Source of the DNA: Theristus sp. LFF4_11
Lineage: Eukaryota > Nematoda > Chromadorea > Monhysterida > Xyalidae
DNA: 64,000 nucleotides
Assembly (NCBI GenBank): GCA_030248135.1
Contig: JASANC010000082.1
Coordinates: 1-64,000, forward strand
Direction: 5' to 3'
A program made the position numbers and the translations under genes. The notes under the pieces are model-generated. The model worked only from the letters and a program-made list of their open reading frames with translations. It did not search any database and was not told where the DNA came from. Below are positions 1 to 11,827 of this stretch, piece by piece; within the stretch, counting starts at the first letter, position 1; each line of letters begins with the position of its first letter.

Positions 1-117
1 GAGTCCCCTAAGAAGTGCCGAGTCACTTAGACGATTTTGAATTGCCGCATAAAGATTGAAACAGCTTCCTTTCTACAGTCTATCTACTGATGCAACTACT
101 ACATGTATGATCTATGC

Positions 118-275
118 AATTAGCTGACTGCTGGTCATAGCAATTCTCCGCGCTGATTGGTTAATCATTAGCAATTCTCAGCGCTGATTGGTTAATCATA
201 AGCAATTCTCAGCGTTGATTGGTTGGTCATCACGTCATGTTGCATATATTATCCAGATGGACTGTACGTCTACGC
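118..275. mobile_element. CCAAT-core MITE with internal tandem repeat, second copy
   Basis: Four units of about 30 bp (tagcaattctcagcgctgat tggttaatca) followed by the right end tgcatatattatccagatgg. The left end is decayed compared with 26117-26296. Confidence 0.72.
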
Positions 276-1059
276 ACGCATTGAGTCGCAGAATCTCAAA
301 AATTGATGAACACTAAACTGTATATTTGCAAAACAGCGAATGCAAAAATTTATCTCCCGTGATTCAAATGCCAACCTCGCAGCCAATATTGTCAATTTAG
401 GTGTTTTGGTTTACGTTCATTCTTGAATCGCCCAATAATACAAGTTGAACGTTTGTTAGTAACACCGTTATAATAGGCTCTCTGGGTCAACTGCTCCAAG
501 GTTGGAGACCACCACGGGTACTGGATGAAGATCCACACCAAATTGAACTCAACGAAACCAACAACGTCGCCGCCCGAATTTGAATCGAATGCGGCGGCAA
601 CTGATGTTCAGCTTCATGATCACGATAACTCTGGGCGGATAACGATTATTCGGTGGCAAACGCTTTTTTTGTTTGACGAATGGGTGTTTGGGCGGTTGTT
701 ATCATATAGCAGCAGAAACGTTCTTGATCCATAGGACAACATTGTTCAGTTGTTGTTTTTTTGTGCTTGGCTTGGTATATTTTTTGCTTTACTATTTCTC
801 ATGTGATAATAAACGAACGAACGACCATGGATATGAGGCGATACAATGTATCTTTTAAGCCAGCGCTAACCTGCGAATGTATACACAAGTCAAGTACCCG
901 TCAAGTACTGTCCCGTCCCACGCAAATGATTGCCATTAAGTTGGAGTTCGACTGCTTTCGGTACAGAAAAAATACGGAACACAAAGCATACACCATCTGT
1001 TCTGCTGCAAACTTTTGAAAGAACCCAAATTTAAATATACAGTACATTTGCATAACAAA

Positions 1060-1182
1060 AAATTAGCTGATTGGTTGGTTGCACACATGTGCAGTTGATT
1101 CATGCATTCTGTGCAAGCAAACCCCGCCTCCACAGCAATACCTGCACAGAATGCGTGCACTGCAACCAACCAATCAGCTAGT
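1060..1182. mobile_element. CCAAT-core hairpin in unit 1
   Basis: Inverted pair ttagctgattggttggttgc ... gcaaccaaccaatcagct around a short centre with gtgcatt/aatgcgtgc. Counterpart in unit 2 at 14,620-14,742. A related, more diverged hairpin is at 1790-1910 (15,363-15,484 in unit 2). Confidence 0.75.
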
Positions 1183-2347
1183 TGTACGTAACCATACATT
1201 TTTGTATGTACGCATTAACATTACCGTCGGTTAAAAATATTGGTATACCTACGTTGAATGCTGCATGTTTTCGTAGCAAAGCAAATAAGCAAGTTTAATA
1301 AAACGAAAATTCAATGATGAGCAGAATTACAACGGCGGGGGTGGTGCCGGTTTACTTTTTGAAATGGAATATTTTTCTTGAAATTTTTTTCTGTTTAATC
1401 CGTCCGTCCGACTTCGTCAGTCTATTTTAATTTCAATTGCCGCTTTATCTATTTAGTAAAAAACACAGATCGGCGATCGCCAGCAAGGAAACACCGAAAT
1501 TGTCCAATCACAATCACAATTTTCTTTGACCTCGATATACAACAGGAACAGTGATGCTCGTTCTTGCGGTGAGTGAAATAGCTCAGTGGAATAAAAGTTT
1601 CATTGCTGGTTGAATTCGAGTTTTGGTTTGTTGCTTGTTTTGGAACAAACAACACAAACACTTGCCTTTTTTTGCTATACGCACACAGAACAGAACTTTA
1701 GCCGAGAACACAATAATGATTGTTTGAAGCAACACTGTAGCTGTTGAAAGAATGTGGCAGCAGGTACACTCAAACTCTAAAGTATAGGGAATCAGCTGAT
1801 TCGTTGGTGGTCACGGTATGCATGCTTCTGTGCAAACCAAATTCACCCCCGCAGCATTTTCTGCACAGAAAGCCAAGAATTACCGTGATCTCAACCAATC
1901 AGCTGAGGCACCTCAGTCAAGGTGACATCAGTCGCAGACTAGGAGCTGTGTTGTTAAGAAAACCAGATATCCCAATTTTGAGTGAAATCAGACAAGAATG
2001 AACATGATGGCACGAACCAATCAATTTGCGTTGCAAAACACGATCAATCTGATAAACAAGTCGAGTTCCGAGAGTCTTTTATCTTTCATTCAAATTTCGC
2101 GCGCTCCTTGCACCTGGAAAAAGGTTTCATGTTTACTCGCCATACCGTAGCTTATGTTGCACTGTATTTTGTCATTCAGGGATTGTTTGTCACTCTATTC
2201 TTTGCGTCGTCAATAGCCGATCTCGGTTAGTTGTTGCTTTTAGTCATATTGGTTTGTCATTTAAGTCATTTAGGGATCCGTCAACCTGCGGATAGGAAAA
2301 ATTGTTCCAAGGGACATAAATAAAGTTGGTATTATCTTTTCTTTAAG

Positions 2348-2540
2348 GCCTGCGACTCAATGCGGTTGTAGAGACGTGAAAGGAAGCTAGTTTCAATCTT
2401 TATGTGGTAATAATTCAGAATAGCCTAAGGGACCCGGCCTTATCAAGGGGTCTCGGATCACTTTACCAGTTTTGAATTCCCGCGTCATGCATGAGACTGC
2501 TTACCCATCTATGCGCGCAGTGAGTCCCGGAACCAAAATA
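2348..2540 (+). repeat. Dispersed ~170-bp repeat family
   Basis: Starts gcctgcgactcaatgcg, passes gtggcaattcaaaat, and ends ctgcttacccatctatgcgc plus gcattgagtc. Other copies, forward: 15,918-16,105, 12,428-12,605, 24,378-24,555 and 38,930-39,105. Reverse: 1-80, 10,762-10,890 and 19,988-20,092. Partial: 43,555-43,680, 50,465-50,570 and 60,560-60,618. No inverted ends or target duplications could be fixed, so the class is open. Confidence 0.7.
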
Positions 2541-3025
2541 AAAGATCATAAAAGCTATCGTTTTGCCCCGCGCGAATTTCAGTTTTTAGACCAAGTTGGT
2601 GATTTTTCTTGAACAAATTTCAATTTTTTTTCAAATTTTATTTTTTTTAAACCAAACCAAAAACAGATAAAGTTCAATGAGGACAGTTTCCATTAACTTA
2701 AAAGGGGCCAGAATAAAATGATAAAAGTTAATGGAGAAGTTTCGGAGATCGGACCGTTTTAAAAATTGACGTTTTTTATCACCCTGTACATTGCGGCCAT
2801 TTTTGGATTCAACAAAATTCAATTATTCTGCCGCAACTTCAGAATCGGACTGTCGTGCTTTTCTTGAGAGTGCCGATTTGCAAGCGTGCGCGGACGGACT
2901 CTACGAGATGTATGAGGATACGATGGCGAATGTGTTAGTGTGAAAAACAAACCGTGATTTTATGAAACAGGTCTAATCATTTTTCTTTGTGTCGCACCTC
3001 TTTTCTTTTGTCTTCTATCTAGATA

Positions 3026-3477
3026 CCGTATTACCTCTATTAAACCCCCCAAATTAAACCCCCCACCAAAAATAAACCCCCACCCCCTCGACAACTTTCC
3101 AAATAATCCCCCCCCCCCAAAAATAAACCCCCATGGGGGTTTATTAGAAACCTGTTTGAAACACATACCTAGCGAATTCAGTGGCTGAATGCAGTGACAT
3201 TGGTGAAATTGTGCTACCAAAGGACCCAAAGGGATGAGTTAGTGGTAATTTCTTTACAAAAGGCTGTTACAAAAGGAAATTTCTGTGAAAAGTAGAAGTT
3301 TCTGCGACTTTATTGCCTGCCATGCAAGGTATTTTTGCCATTTTCAACAAACCCCCACCCCTAGAATTTGTTTGTAAATAAACCCCCCCCAAACCCCCCC
3401 CCCCCCAAAATAAACCCCCATCCCCAGAAGTCGCTGAAGTAATAATCCCCCATGGGGGTTTATTAGAGGTAATACGG
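3026..3477. mobile_element. G/C-run MITE (CCGTATTACCTC ends), copy 1
   Basis: A 452-bp element with ends CCGTATTACCTCTATTAAAC and ...TAGAGGTAATACGG, flanked by TA. Subterminal regions are runs of 6 to 13 C or G separated by AAATAAA or TTTATT. The centre has a conserved stretch (ccaaaggacccaaagggatg). It lies in an intron of the unit 1 cysteine-rich gene, and the matching intron of unit 2 lacks it. Confidence 0.85.
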
Positions 3478-4042
3478 TACTTACACTACTGGTCAAAACA
3501 TAGTTACACGGTTTTTTTCAGGAATTGCACAGACCCATCTTACAAGGGTTTCCTTGTGCTTGATGAGTCCAACAAAACTTGCCTATCAGAGCAAATTGAC
3601 ACATGGACAGATGACAATTGCACGTCGGAATTGCGTTCGTATATAAAACGAGACATTGAATCGTTGTACTCGAACCCGAAGTTTTTTGTCTTCTGATCTT
3701 CAACGTGTTCCACCAATCATCGTTGGATGTGACGTCAAACGGAAAGTGCCAGAACGCCATTAAAACGTTTGTTTTCTAAACGTCATCACCATCCAGTCAA
3801 CACTTACGTCCGATCGTGGACGTTTATCAATCACAAATGCAGGTTGGGGCCGCACAAACTACTATTTGAATGCAGCAGGACTTACTTCTGGGAAAGACAT
3901 TTGCAGTGCAACAGGGCGATGGCAAGAGCCCTTGACGAATGCAACACTGACGAGCTCTTCGAGGCTTTTGCTTATTACAAGGTGAGTGAGTGGTGCCGGT
4001 AACTACAGTGTAGCCTATTGGCGAACAAGCATACAGTCACAC

Positions 4043-4136
4043 AAAGCGGCATTCATCAAGCAGTATTTAGTGAAGCGTAGCTGTGTTACAACATAGCCAC
4101 GCGGTCACTAAACACTGCTTCATGAATAACCCTTAA
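4043..4136. mobile_element. Hairpin MITE (TAA target), copy 1
   Basis: About 90-bp palindrome of the form AAGCGGCATTCAT...CAGTATTTAGTGACGCGTAGC / GCTACGCGGTCACTAAATACTG...ATGAATGCCGCTT. Lies in an intron of the unit 1 cysteine-rich gene; its counterpart in unit 2 is at 17362-17452. Confidence 0.85.
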
Positions 4137-5221
4137 CTCTATCTAGGTATGTCTATCTACAGTGTATATCACGTGGTTGGTGACCATCAATTGGTTGGTG
4201 ATCACGTGATGCATGCATAGTGTACAGAGTGAGCCAAAAAAAAAGGTTCCAATTCTAAAATGCTCTCACTGGTTTGTGCTAAGGTGTTTCGAGCTGAAAA
4301 TTGGAACACTATTAGAAAACATTTGGAGGTTTTTCTGACCAAATTTTTGTTATGGTATGTTGCCCCTATCACTCACTACAGAAGAATATCTGGAAAACAT
4401 GAAAAATCAACAAATGTTGTGAAATGCAGAGGGTTGATTTAGCTGTAACAAAGGGACCTCGTGTTTTAAAAATTGGAACACTTGTTAGAACACTTTGGGA
4501 GTTTTTTGTGATCAAAAATTTTTTTCGCTTACACGTAGGTTCATTTTTACAGTGTAATTTTCAAAAAATAGCAATTTTTGACAAAAAACACTGTTCATCC
4601 ATAATCTCACTGTTTATCATTGCTCATAAACGATCTTCCGAACTGATGTATCGTCACGCGGTGTCAAATTGAATCTTTTACAAAATTGCCGAACCACTGT
4701 GGAAAAGTTATTCGCATGTTCCCACTAATTGGCAGACAAGACTCGCTGCTCTGCCGTCCACTTAACCATGAATGCAGCAAAGACTGAAAATGAAAGTGCA
4801 TCCCTCACTGCAGAAAAACAACCAGTCTGCTATGGTAAAAATATCAGAGTGGCAAATTTTGTGTATTAAAAAAGGAAAAAAAACAATTTGGATTTAAAAA
4901 GATAAATTCGCATCGCATGAGCAGAACCGCTTAAGGCCCATTCATGCAAGCGCGCGCTGACCAGCTTCATCATGAATGAAGAAATGAAGCTGCGTCAGCC
5001 GCTGCGGCTTTTGATGTCCGGACCCCAAATGCCGCAGCGGCTTGTCTGAAAAATGAAACGTATTTGCATAATTTCTGCGCTTTCAATTGTGATAGATGCA
5101 GACCAAAAAGGGAATGAATTTAATTGTGGTAAAATTAAATTAATTGAGGAATACAGTAAGTTTTATTGTGCTGCGTTTGTGAAAGAAACCAACAGATAAA
5201 AACGATAAAAACAACTGGGCT

Positions 5222-5292
5222 AAGACGGGTTTCGAACTTTGGCCTCTGCGCTGACAGGCACAACATGTTACCATTGCACTATAGTAGTTGCC
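5222..5292 (-). other. tRNA-like sequence, possibly from a tRNA-derived SINE
   Basis: On the minus strand tagtgcaatggt resembles an A box and agttcgaaaccc a B box. Between them tgtgcctgtcagcgca forms a 5-bp stem and 7-base loop that would present GTC (Asp). The D stem, T stem and acceptor stem do not pair properly, so it is not a functional tRNA. It lies inside a nested transposon. Confidence 0.3.
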
Positions 5293-5651
5293 AGGTGGGA
5301 ACCTCTCTAGGTGTTGTTCAGTTTTATCGTTTTGTGCTGTTGTCTGTGTTGTCTCCGTACGTGCTCTTTAGCACACACTATATACCGCTTCGATTCGTGG
5401 TTTTGCCGTTTCAGTGAATGTTTTGATCTTTTGATTTGTGCGACATTCACTAATCATGTGCTGCCGTTGAGGAAACTTTTTTTGCAATGCTCTACACCAT
5501 GGCAACGCTAAAAAAAGAAAAAGGTTTCACGCCAAACCGCAGTTGAAGAAAACAATTACTTCACATCACGGTGTGGGGTACCGATGTGCGCAGCCCTCAA
5601 AACCGGTGTGCAGGCCGCAAGAAATTTATGCGGCGGCACTGTTTCGACACG

Positions 5652-5905
5652 GGTTGAGGGCTGTGCACCATTTTGAGGGCTGTGCACCACTTTGAGGGCT
5701 GTGCACCACTTTGAGGGCTGTGCACCACTTTGAGGGCTGTGCACCACTTTGAGGGCTGTGCACCACTTTGAGGGCTGTGCACCACTTTGAGGGCTGTGCA
5801 CCACTTTGAGGGCTGTGCACCACTTTGAGGGCTGTGCACCATTTTGAGGGCTGTGCACCATTTTGAGGACTATGCACCATTTTGAGGACTATGCACCATT
5901 TGCAA
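5652..5905. repeat. 19-bp minisatellite, about 13 copies
   Basis: Tandem gggctgtgcaccactttga, with the first and last units reading accatttt and the last two reading ggactatgcacc. The unit resembles the terminal repeat of the host element (gggctgcacaccggttttga), so it probably arose from it. Minus-strand frames stay open throughout because 19 is not a multiple of 3 and the unit has no stop; I do not regard these as genes. Confidence 0.92.
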
Positions 5906-6051
5906 GCAACGTGAAAGCAAATTGCATCCTAGAATGTTCAGTCAAAATGCAGAAATCGTACAAAATTGTTCATAAACAACTGTATTTTGCGGTGTAGCTT
6001 TCAAAGTTTTTCTTCACTTCGAAAGTCCATTTCACAATTTTTCAATAAATA

Positions 6052-6503
6052 CCGTATTACCTCTAATAAACCCCCATGGGGGTTTATTTCTTCAGCGACT
6101 TCTGGGGGTGGGGGTTTATTTTTGGGGGGGGGCTTTATTGGTGGGGGGGGGGTTTATTTGGAAACCATTTTTAGGGGTGGGCAAAATGGCAAAAATACCT
6201 TCCATGGCAAGAAGGAAGTCGCAGAAACTTCTACTCTACATAGAAATTTTCTTTCACAACAGCCTTTTGTAATGAAATTACCATTAACTCATCCATTTGG
6301 GGCCTTTGGTAGCACAATTTCATCATTTTCACTGCAACCAGCCACTGAATTCGCTGGGTATGTGTTTCAAACAGGTTTCAATAATCCCCCATGGGGGATT
6401 ATTTTGGGGGGGGGGATTATTTGGAAACTTGTCGAGGGGGTGGGGGTTTATTTTTGGCGGGGGGGGTTTAATTTGGGGGGGGGGTTTAATAGAGGTAATA
6501 CGG
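6052..6503. mobile_element. G/C-run MITE, copy 2
   Basis: Same family and length (452 bp) as the 3026-3477 element, in the opposite orientation and flanked by TA. It is the innermost of the nested insertions in the 4225-7625 element. G runs are separated by TTTATT. Confidence 0.85.
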
Positions 6504-8129
6504 TATGCGCCTAAGATCAGAAAACAGTACAAAAAAGCATTCTGAATGAATTTGGCCCTTTTTGCAGTGCAAGACAGCCGGTGTAATGAAGCAAAGCTAG
6601 CAAAGCTTGTTCTTGCGGGCTGCACACCGGTTTTAAGGGCTGCGCAAATCAGTACCCCACACCGTCGCACGGGTACAGTTCACATAAATTTCACATAAAT
6701 TTCTTGCACTACTTTTATGCTTTGTTGAGTATTCGTATTCTCACTGTCACACTTATTTTGAGACTAATTACGCTATACAATACTGTTCAGAACCTGTCAG
6801 AAAAGTACTAAATGATTTAACAAAAAAGTCTTGCAACATTTGTGAAAGATTGTCACTGACAGCAACAATCAGCGATTTTGCACACACAAATTTGATGTCC
6901 GGACATGAAATGCCGCAGCGGCTGACGCAGCTTCATTTCATCATTCATGATAGCGCACTTCAGCGCGCGTCAGCGCGCTTCAGCGCGCGCGTTCGTGAAT
7001 GGGCAAAAAACCTAAAAAGCCGCAGCGGCTGACGCAGCTTCATTTCTTCATTCACGATGAAGCTGGTCAGCGCGCTTCAGCGCGCTTCAGCGCGCGCGTC
7101 CGTGAATGCGCATGTGCTCCAAAACTGAAGCGCGCTGACGCACGCTGAAGCGCGCTGTTTTTTTGCTTCGTGAATGTGTAGCAAAGTGAAGCGCGTCAGC
7201 GCGCTTCAGCGCGCTTCAACCTCCATGAATGGCGCTTTACGCACACTCAGACTTGAAGTGAAACACTGGAGTGATCAAAAACTGTTCAAATGCAACTCAG
7301 CATTCGGCATTTCGAAGCTGCTTTAAACTCATATTGCTTTTTTCATCTTTTTTTGTGTTGTAAACATTCGGGCTGTCACCAACGTTCATTCTTTTAATCT
7401 TTGTTACAGTAAAATCAACCCTCTGCATTTTACAACATTTGTCGATTTTTCATATTTTCCGGATATTTTGCTGTAGTGAGTGATAGGGGCAACATACCAT
7501 AACAAAAATTTGGTCAGAAAAACCTCCAAATGTTTTCTAATAGTGTTCCAATTTTCAGCTCGAAACAACTCAGCACAAGCCAGTGAGAGCATTTTATAAT
7601 TGGAACCTTTTTTTGGCTCACCCTGTACAGTCCTGGACTCCGCTACCACTGCAATGCCTGCACGCACAGCATGTATGCATCACGTGATCACCAACCAATC
7701 AGCTTTGTTGTATATAATTTACAGATATACTGTAGACGTCGATCAAAAAAACACCAAGGGAGATCGAACTAAAAATTTTATAGAGCTCATTTTTCATAGT
7801 AAAATCGGTAGATTGATCCTGTGAATGTACTCGAAATAATGCGTAAAAAGAATATTACATGGATTCAAACCACTAATGCTATGTGGGTGGCATAAGTGCG
7901 AATTTCCCGACGTTTGCATGCTGTTTCGTTCGCAGGAAGCCACCCCAGTCAGGGCATTGGACTACATGAGAGCGGATCCAGAGTCGTGTATCGCATACGA
8001 GCAGTCGGATGAAGTAACCGGATGTTGGGAAAACCATCTGGAACCACCAGTTGTGGCTTGCTTTGGCGAAAAACTGTAAGAAACGTCAACCCTTATTGGC
8101 AGCTTACGAAACGTGACCATTCGAACATA

Positions 8130-10059
8130 CAGGGTGTCCCAAAAAAACATAACAAAAGTAAACGGCTCGTACGGCGCGGCCGGCTGGTTGCACGTGAAGT
8201 CATGAAATTTGAAACACTTTTAGAAGCAAGGAACACATTTTGTGTGTTCAAATTTTATCTCGAAATTCCACTTTTTCAATAATATTTCAGCAGGAATACG
8301 TAGAAACTCAAAAATCACCTAAATTCAGTTTTTTTGACTCAAGATAAACGATTTGGTGTCATCTATAAACAATGCGACATCTATAAACCCATGGCACATG
8401 ACGTATTTTATACCGGGTGTGCGCATGCTCGCACAAGTTTGGACTTGGGGAAATATTCCGCTTCATGTTTTTGCATATGTTTTGCTTTCCGTTGCTTTAT
8501 ATTTCGAATTTCGAAAACAGTTATTGCCACCCAGTTACCTAACTTGCTTATATTTGATGGTTGGGAGTGAATAAATGGGTGGCTTATAGAATCAAAAGAA
8601 GGAACAGACGATTGTCACTAAATTGTCTTTGTCTTCTCAGTTGCAAACATATTTCCTTTTGATCAACACCAAAGCAGTCACTGTCAGTGTTGGGCAAAGG
8701 CCAACAACCGACTTCTGTAGGTGAGGCTTCTGTACCTAAGGCTTCGCAAGCCTTTTATCAAGGAAAAATCGTCAACAAAATCTGTCACAAGGGTACAATA
8801 TTAGCAGTTATACCAGTGACAAAGATGCGACCCCTTTCCAGTGGCAAAGTTGACCAAGAACTCTACAGAACTGCTGCCAGCTTTCAGGAACGAGCGTGTA
8901 AATATGCATTACACAAAGGTATATGTTTTAGACATACACATGTCAGCTGTCAACACATGTGAACATCATAAGAAGTAAACAATGTAATTAAAAAAGATTT
9001 CTATTGGAAAAATATAAAACATTAAACGAAATAACAGCATGCATCATAACAAGCGTGTGGTTGCGCAAACCCGGTATACAAAATGAGTGTAAACCCAGGC
9101 GTAGGAAAGTGTGCGGGTTTATAGATGACCATTGACCAAGATGAACATCATTGTCGTCATTGAGAATCTCATCTGGCAGTGGCACAAGCTCATCGTCAGC
9201 TTCAACTTCACTGATGTCATCATTTTCATGCTCACGGTCGTTCAGTTTCATTTTTCAATGTGCTGCTCAATGTGTTTTCCATTATTCTCAATGAACGACG
9301 ACATTCGATGTTTGAAACTGATGATCACTTTCTGGTGCAGCGCCCGATCATCGATGATTTTTTTGCACACCGCTGCAGTGGTGGGCGCCGAAAATGTCCC
9401 ACATTAACCGTTAGATGCCCCCAAACGCAGAAGTCGAAGGCTTCATGTCCGGACTCCTCTCGGGCCATTCAATTCTGCCCATGCGGCCGATCCAGCGGTC
9501 ACCGAACGACGCCGACAGCCACTCGCGCACTTGTTTCAATTTTCCTCTTGACTTATGGGTTTGGGGCACCTGAAGGAAAATGTCTACCGTTCGGCGCCTA
9601 ACATTTTCGACAATTTGAAAACCAAAATCCGCAGTGGTGTGCAAAAAAATCAACGATGATCGGGCGCTGCAACAGAAGTGCTCATCAATTTCGAACACCG
9701 AATTGCGGCAATCATTGAGAACAATGAAAACGACATTGAGCAGCTGAAAAAAGGGAAACTAAAGGGTCGACAGGATAAATCTGAAGACAAAGCTGAAAAT
9801 GAACTTGCGCCACTGCCATATGTGAATCTCGATGACGACAACTATGATTATCCTGAGTCAAAATGCTGGAGTTAGGTGATTTTTGAGTTTTTACGCATTT
9901 CTACTGAAATATTATTGAAAAAGTATGAATTTCGGGATAAAATTTGGACACACAAAATGTGTTCCTTATTTCTAAAAGTGTTCCAGATTTCACGGCTTCA
10001 CGTGCAACCAGTCGGCCGCACGAGCCATTCACTTTTGTTATGTTTTTTGGGACACCCTG
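8130..10059. mobile_element. Mariner-like element (GGGTGTCCC ends) with transposase remnants
   Basis: The ends CAGGGTGTCCCAAAAAAACA and ...TGTTTTTTGGGACACCCTG are inverted and flanked by TA at 8128-8129 and 10060-10061. The uninterrupted site is in unit 2 (cgaacataagtg, 19,516-19,527). Length is 1930 bp. The middle holds decayed C-terminal transposase sequence in both orientations. On the minus strand near 9520-9411 one reads WIGRMGRIEWPERSPDMKP, the catalytic-region signature of IS630/Tc1/mariner transposases. On the plus strand near 9562-9660 one reads HLKENVYRSAPNIFDNLK, the segment that normally follows it. None of it is an intact gene. Confidence 0.88.
9411..9698 (-). pseudogene. Mariner/Tc1-type transposase C-terminal fragment
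   Basis: The open stretch ends with REWLSASFGDRWIGRMGR then IEWPERSPDMKPSTSAFGGI. The WPxRSPDxxP motif is the conserved block before the last catalytic acid in IS630-Tc1-mariner transposases. There the family expects DxFLWGxLK, and here the frame is lost. A second minus-strand remnant (about 9400-9230, IIDDRALHQKVIISFKHRM) is the further C-terminal part. The corresponding segment on the plus strand (9650-9760) is its inverted twin. So this is a rearranged, dead transposase. Confidence 0.75.
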
Positions 10060-11424
10060 TAAGTGTTTTTTTTTAATTCTGTGTTTTCTGCGAAAATTCT
10101 TCATCACGTATGGAAAGAAGTGACCCCTTATTTTGTGGTTTTCGTCGCTCAGGCCATGCGCCGAAGGCCAAACAAAAACGGCGTTCGTGCCTCCGGACGT
10201 GCGCACGTGCGTGACGGACAAAATGTTTGGAGACGCCGGGATCGCAAGGGAAAATTGCACCGGTGTAACTCGGGACATTGTGGAGCGCATATTGAATTTC
10301 CTGAGTATACCCTCGTTCGTTTTCATTACTACTATTTTTTGCTGTCTTCCAATAGGTGAACACAATTTCAGTAATTGAAACGTAGTGGATGAAACGCAGT
10401 CAAACGGCAACCATGAAATATTGACACTGAAGAAAAAATGGATGTTGCCCCGTCCCCCAAGCCCAAGAACAGCTTAGTATTATCTTTTCATGCGAAGGAA
10501 GCCGAGTAATGTTGAATGATGTGTGGAAAAGCCGCACAGCTGAAAAAAAAATTCGCGCCTGAACATAATTCGAATATAAATAAAGTAAATTTATTCAGTT
10601 CGAAAAAATTCCAATTGTTTTTTCTCAATTTCTTCCGCGCAGCCATGAAACATTTTCTCTATCTGTGCGTGCAAACGCATATTGGGTCACGTTTAATAAG
10701 AAAGATAATATAAGCTTTACTCAAACGATACCATCGTTAACAAGCCCCAAAGAACACACTATGCATGACGCGGGAATTCAAAATTGGCAGAGTGTAATCC
10801 GAGTCGCCGAAATAGGCCGAGTCACTTAGGAGATTTTGAATTGCCACATAAAGAGTGAAACTAGTTTCCTTTCTACGTCTGCACACGCACTGTGTCGCAA
10901 AACCCCTAAAAATGATAATAAGGCTCGATATGTTTTCTCCGCAGAAAATTTTTTGAAATCGTCATATTATGTTTGTTTGTTTGTTGTTGTATTTTCAAAG
11001 TAGGCAAAGTAAACGCACGTTCACGCACACACGCACAGCACAGAAAATCGAACACCGCGAATGCCGGTGCAAAAATACGGTGCAGAATCCTACGCGTTTT
11101 TGAGACGAAATTGAACGTCTAAAAATTTACGCCCAAAAATTGAGATTGCGCATGAAAATTTGAGCTTTTAAAACCGTAAAATTACGCCTAAAATTTTTCA
11201 AAACCATTACGCAAATGCGTATTATGACACGTTCAATAAGAAAGATATTATTTTAGGTGCACGCGCAGCCAAAGTAAAGCATGCAAACCTGATTTTGAAT
11301 TTGAATTCAACTATTAATAAATGCAACTAGAAAATTGAATTCCAGTTCCACAGTTTCTTCTCATTATGGCAAACATGGTTGCAATCCTTGTGTGTGTCTG
11401 CTTTTTCACGAATGTTTTCACATA

Positions 11425-11686
11425 CCGTGAAGTCTTGCATATGAGGTCTCCTTATATAAATTTGAAAATCAAAAATTTCTGAAAAAAAGTGGAATTTTGT
11501 GTGACAGCCTTATAAGTGGGAGGAAGCCTAAAGCGAAGATTAGGAAGTCTCCGGGCCTTATAAACGGGGTGGGATTTCGACCAAGTCAAAAATTTGAATT
11601 TTTTGGTTTCCCGCCGTGTGACACTCCGCCCACTTTTGGGTGGGGGTCTTATAAGTGGGAGGAACCTTATATGCAAGACTTTACGG
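11425..11686. mobile_element. 262-bp MITE (CCGTGAAGTCTTGCATAT ends), copy 1
   Basis: Inverted ends CCGTGAAGTCTTGCATAT and ATATGCAAGACTTTACGG with TA duplication. Unit 2 has the empty site (tcacataattttt, about 21,311-21,323). Internal sequence is rich in TTATAAG. Related copy at 27415-27679. Confidence 0.88.
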
Positions 11687-11827
11687 TAATTTTTCCGTTT
11701 GTGTGTCAGGTGCTACAATGACCGCAACCTCGAGTGTTCGCTGGAAAAATTGTGGCAGACGCCGAACGCTGACTGTGGATGGGACGGATTCACAATGTTG
11801 GCTAAATGCATCAACACAATACATGTA

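Larger units (their letters stand above)
5574..6663. mobile_element. 1.1-kb inverted-repeat element with internal 19-bp array
   Basis: Ends CGGTGTGGGGTACCGATGTG... and ...GTACCCCACACCG, inverted for about 60 bp and including GCAGCCCTCAAAACCGGTGTG. It holds the 19-bp minisatellite and a G-run MITE. Target duplication not clear. Confidence 0.68.
4934..7236. mobile_element. PIF/Harbinger-like element (TTA target), nested
   Basis: Begins AGGCCCATTCATGCAAGCGC and ends ...CTCCATGAATGGCGCT, with TTA on both sides. The empty site gcagaaccgcttacgcac is kept in the related element at about 40,960. Both ends carry stacked CGCTTCAGCGCG and GCGTCAGCCGCTGCGGC motifs, giving long self-complementary stretches (4934-5050 and 6895-7236). 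A three-base TTA/TAA duplication fits PIF/Harbinger elements. No transposase visible. Confidence 0.72.
4225..7625. mobile_element. Mariner-like element with long terminal inverted repeats and nested insertions
   Basis: The ends are inverted copies (CAGAGTGAGCCAAAAAAA... and ...TTTTTTTGGCTCACCCTG), similar for more than 200 bp, flanked by TA at 4223-4224 and 7626-7627. Unit 2 has the intact target at about 17,530 (tagtgtacagtcctgg), which proves the insertion and its 2-bp TA duplication, as expected for the Tc1/mariner group. No transposase is visible. It contains a TTA-flanked element (about 4934-7235), which in turn holds a 1.1-kb element (about 5574-6663), which holds a G-run MITE (6052-6503). 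Confidence 0.88.

Noticed and set aside
118..240. Regular ~30-bp repeats resembling a CRISPR array
   Set aside because: The repeats are contiguous without unique spacers, belong to a MITE also found at 26,117-26,296, and the host is an animal.
5222..5292. A functional tRNA-Asp gene
   Set aside because: Only the anticodon arm pairs well; D, T and acceptor stems fail, so it is kept only as a tRNA-like relic.
5556..5880. Long minus-strand frames with a repeated HSPQSGAQPSKWCTALKVV-type peptide in three phases
   Set aside because: They are translations of the 19-bp minisatellite, open in all frames only because the unit has no stop codon; no start context, splice or family support.
6960..7240. 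GCGCTTCAGCGCG stretches looking like a CpG island or regulatory cluster
   Set aside because: They are self-complementary ends of a TTA-flanked transposon, mirrored at 4934-5050.
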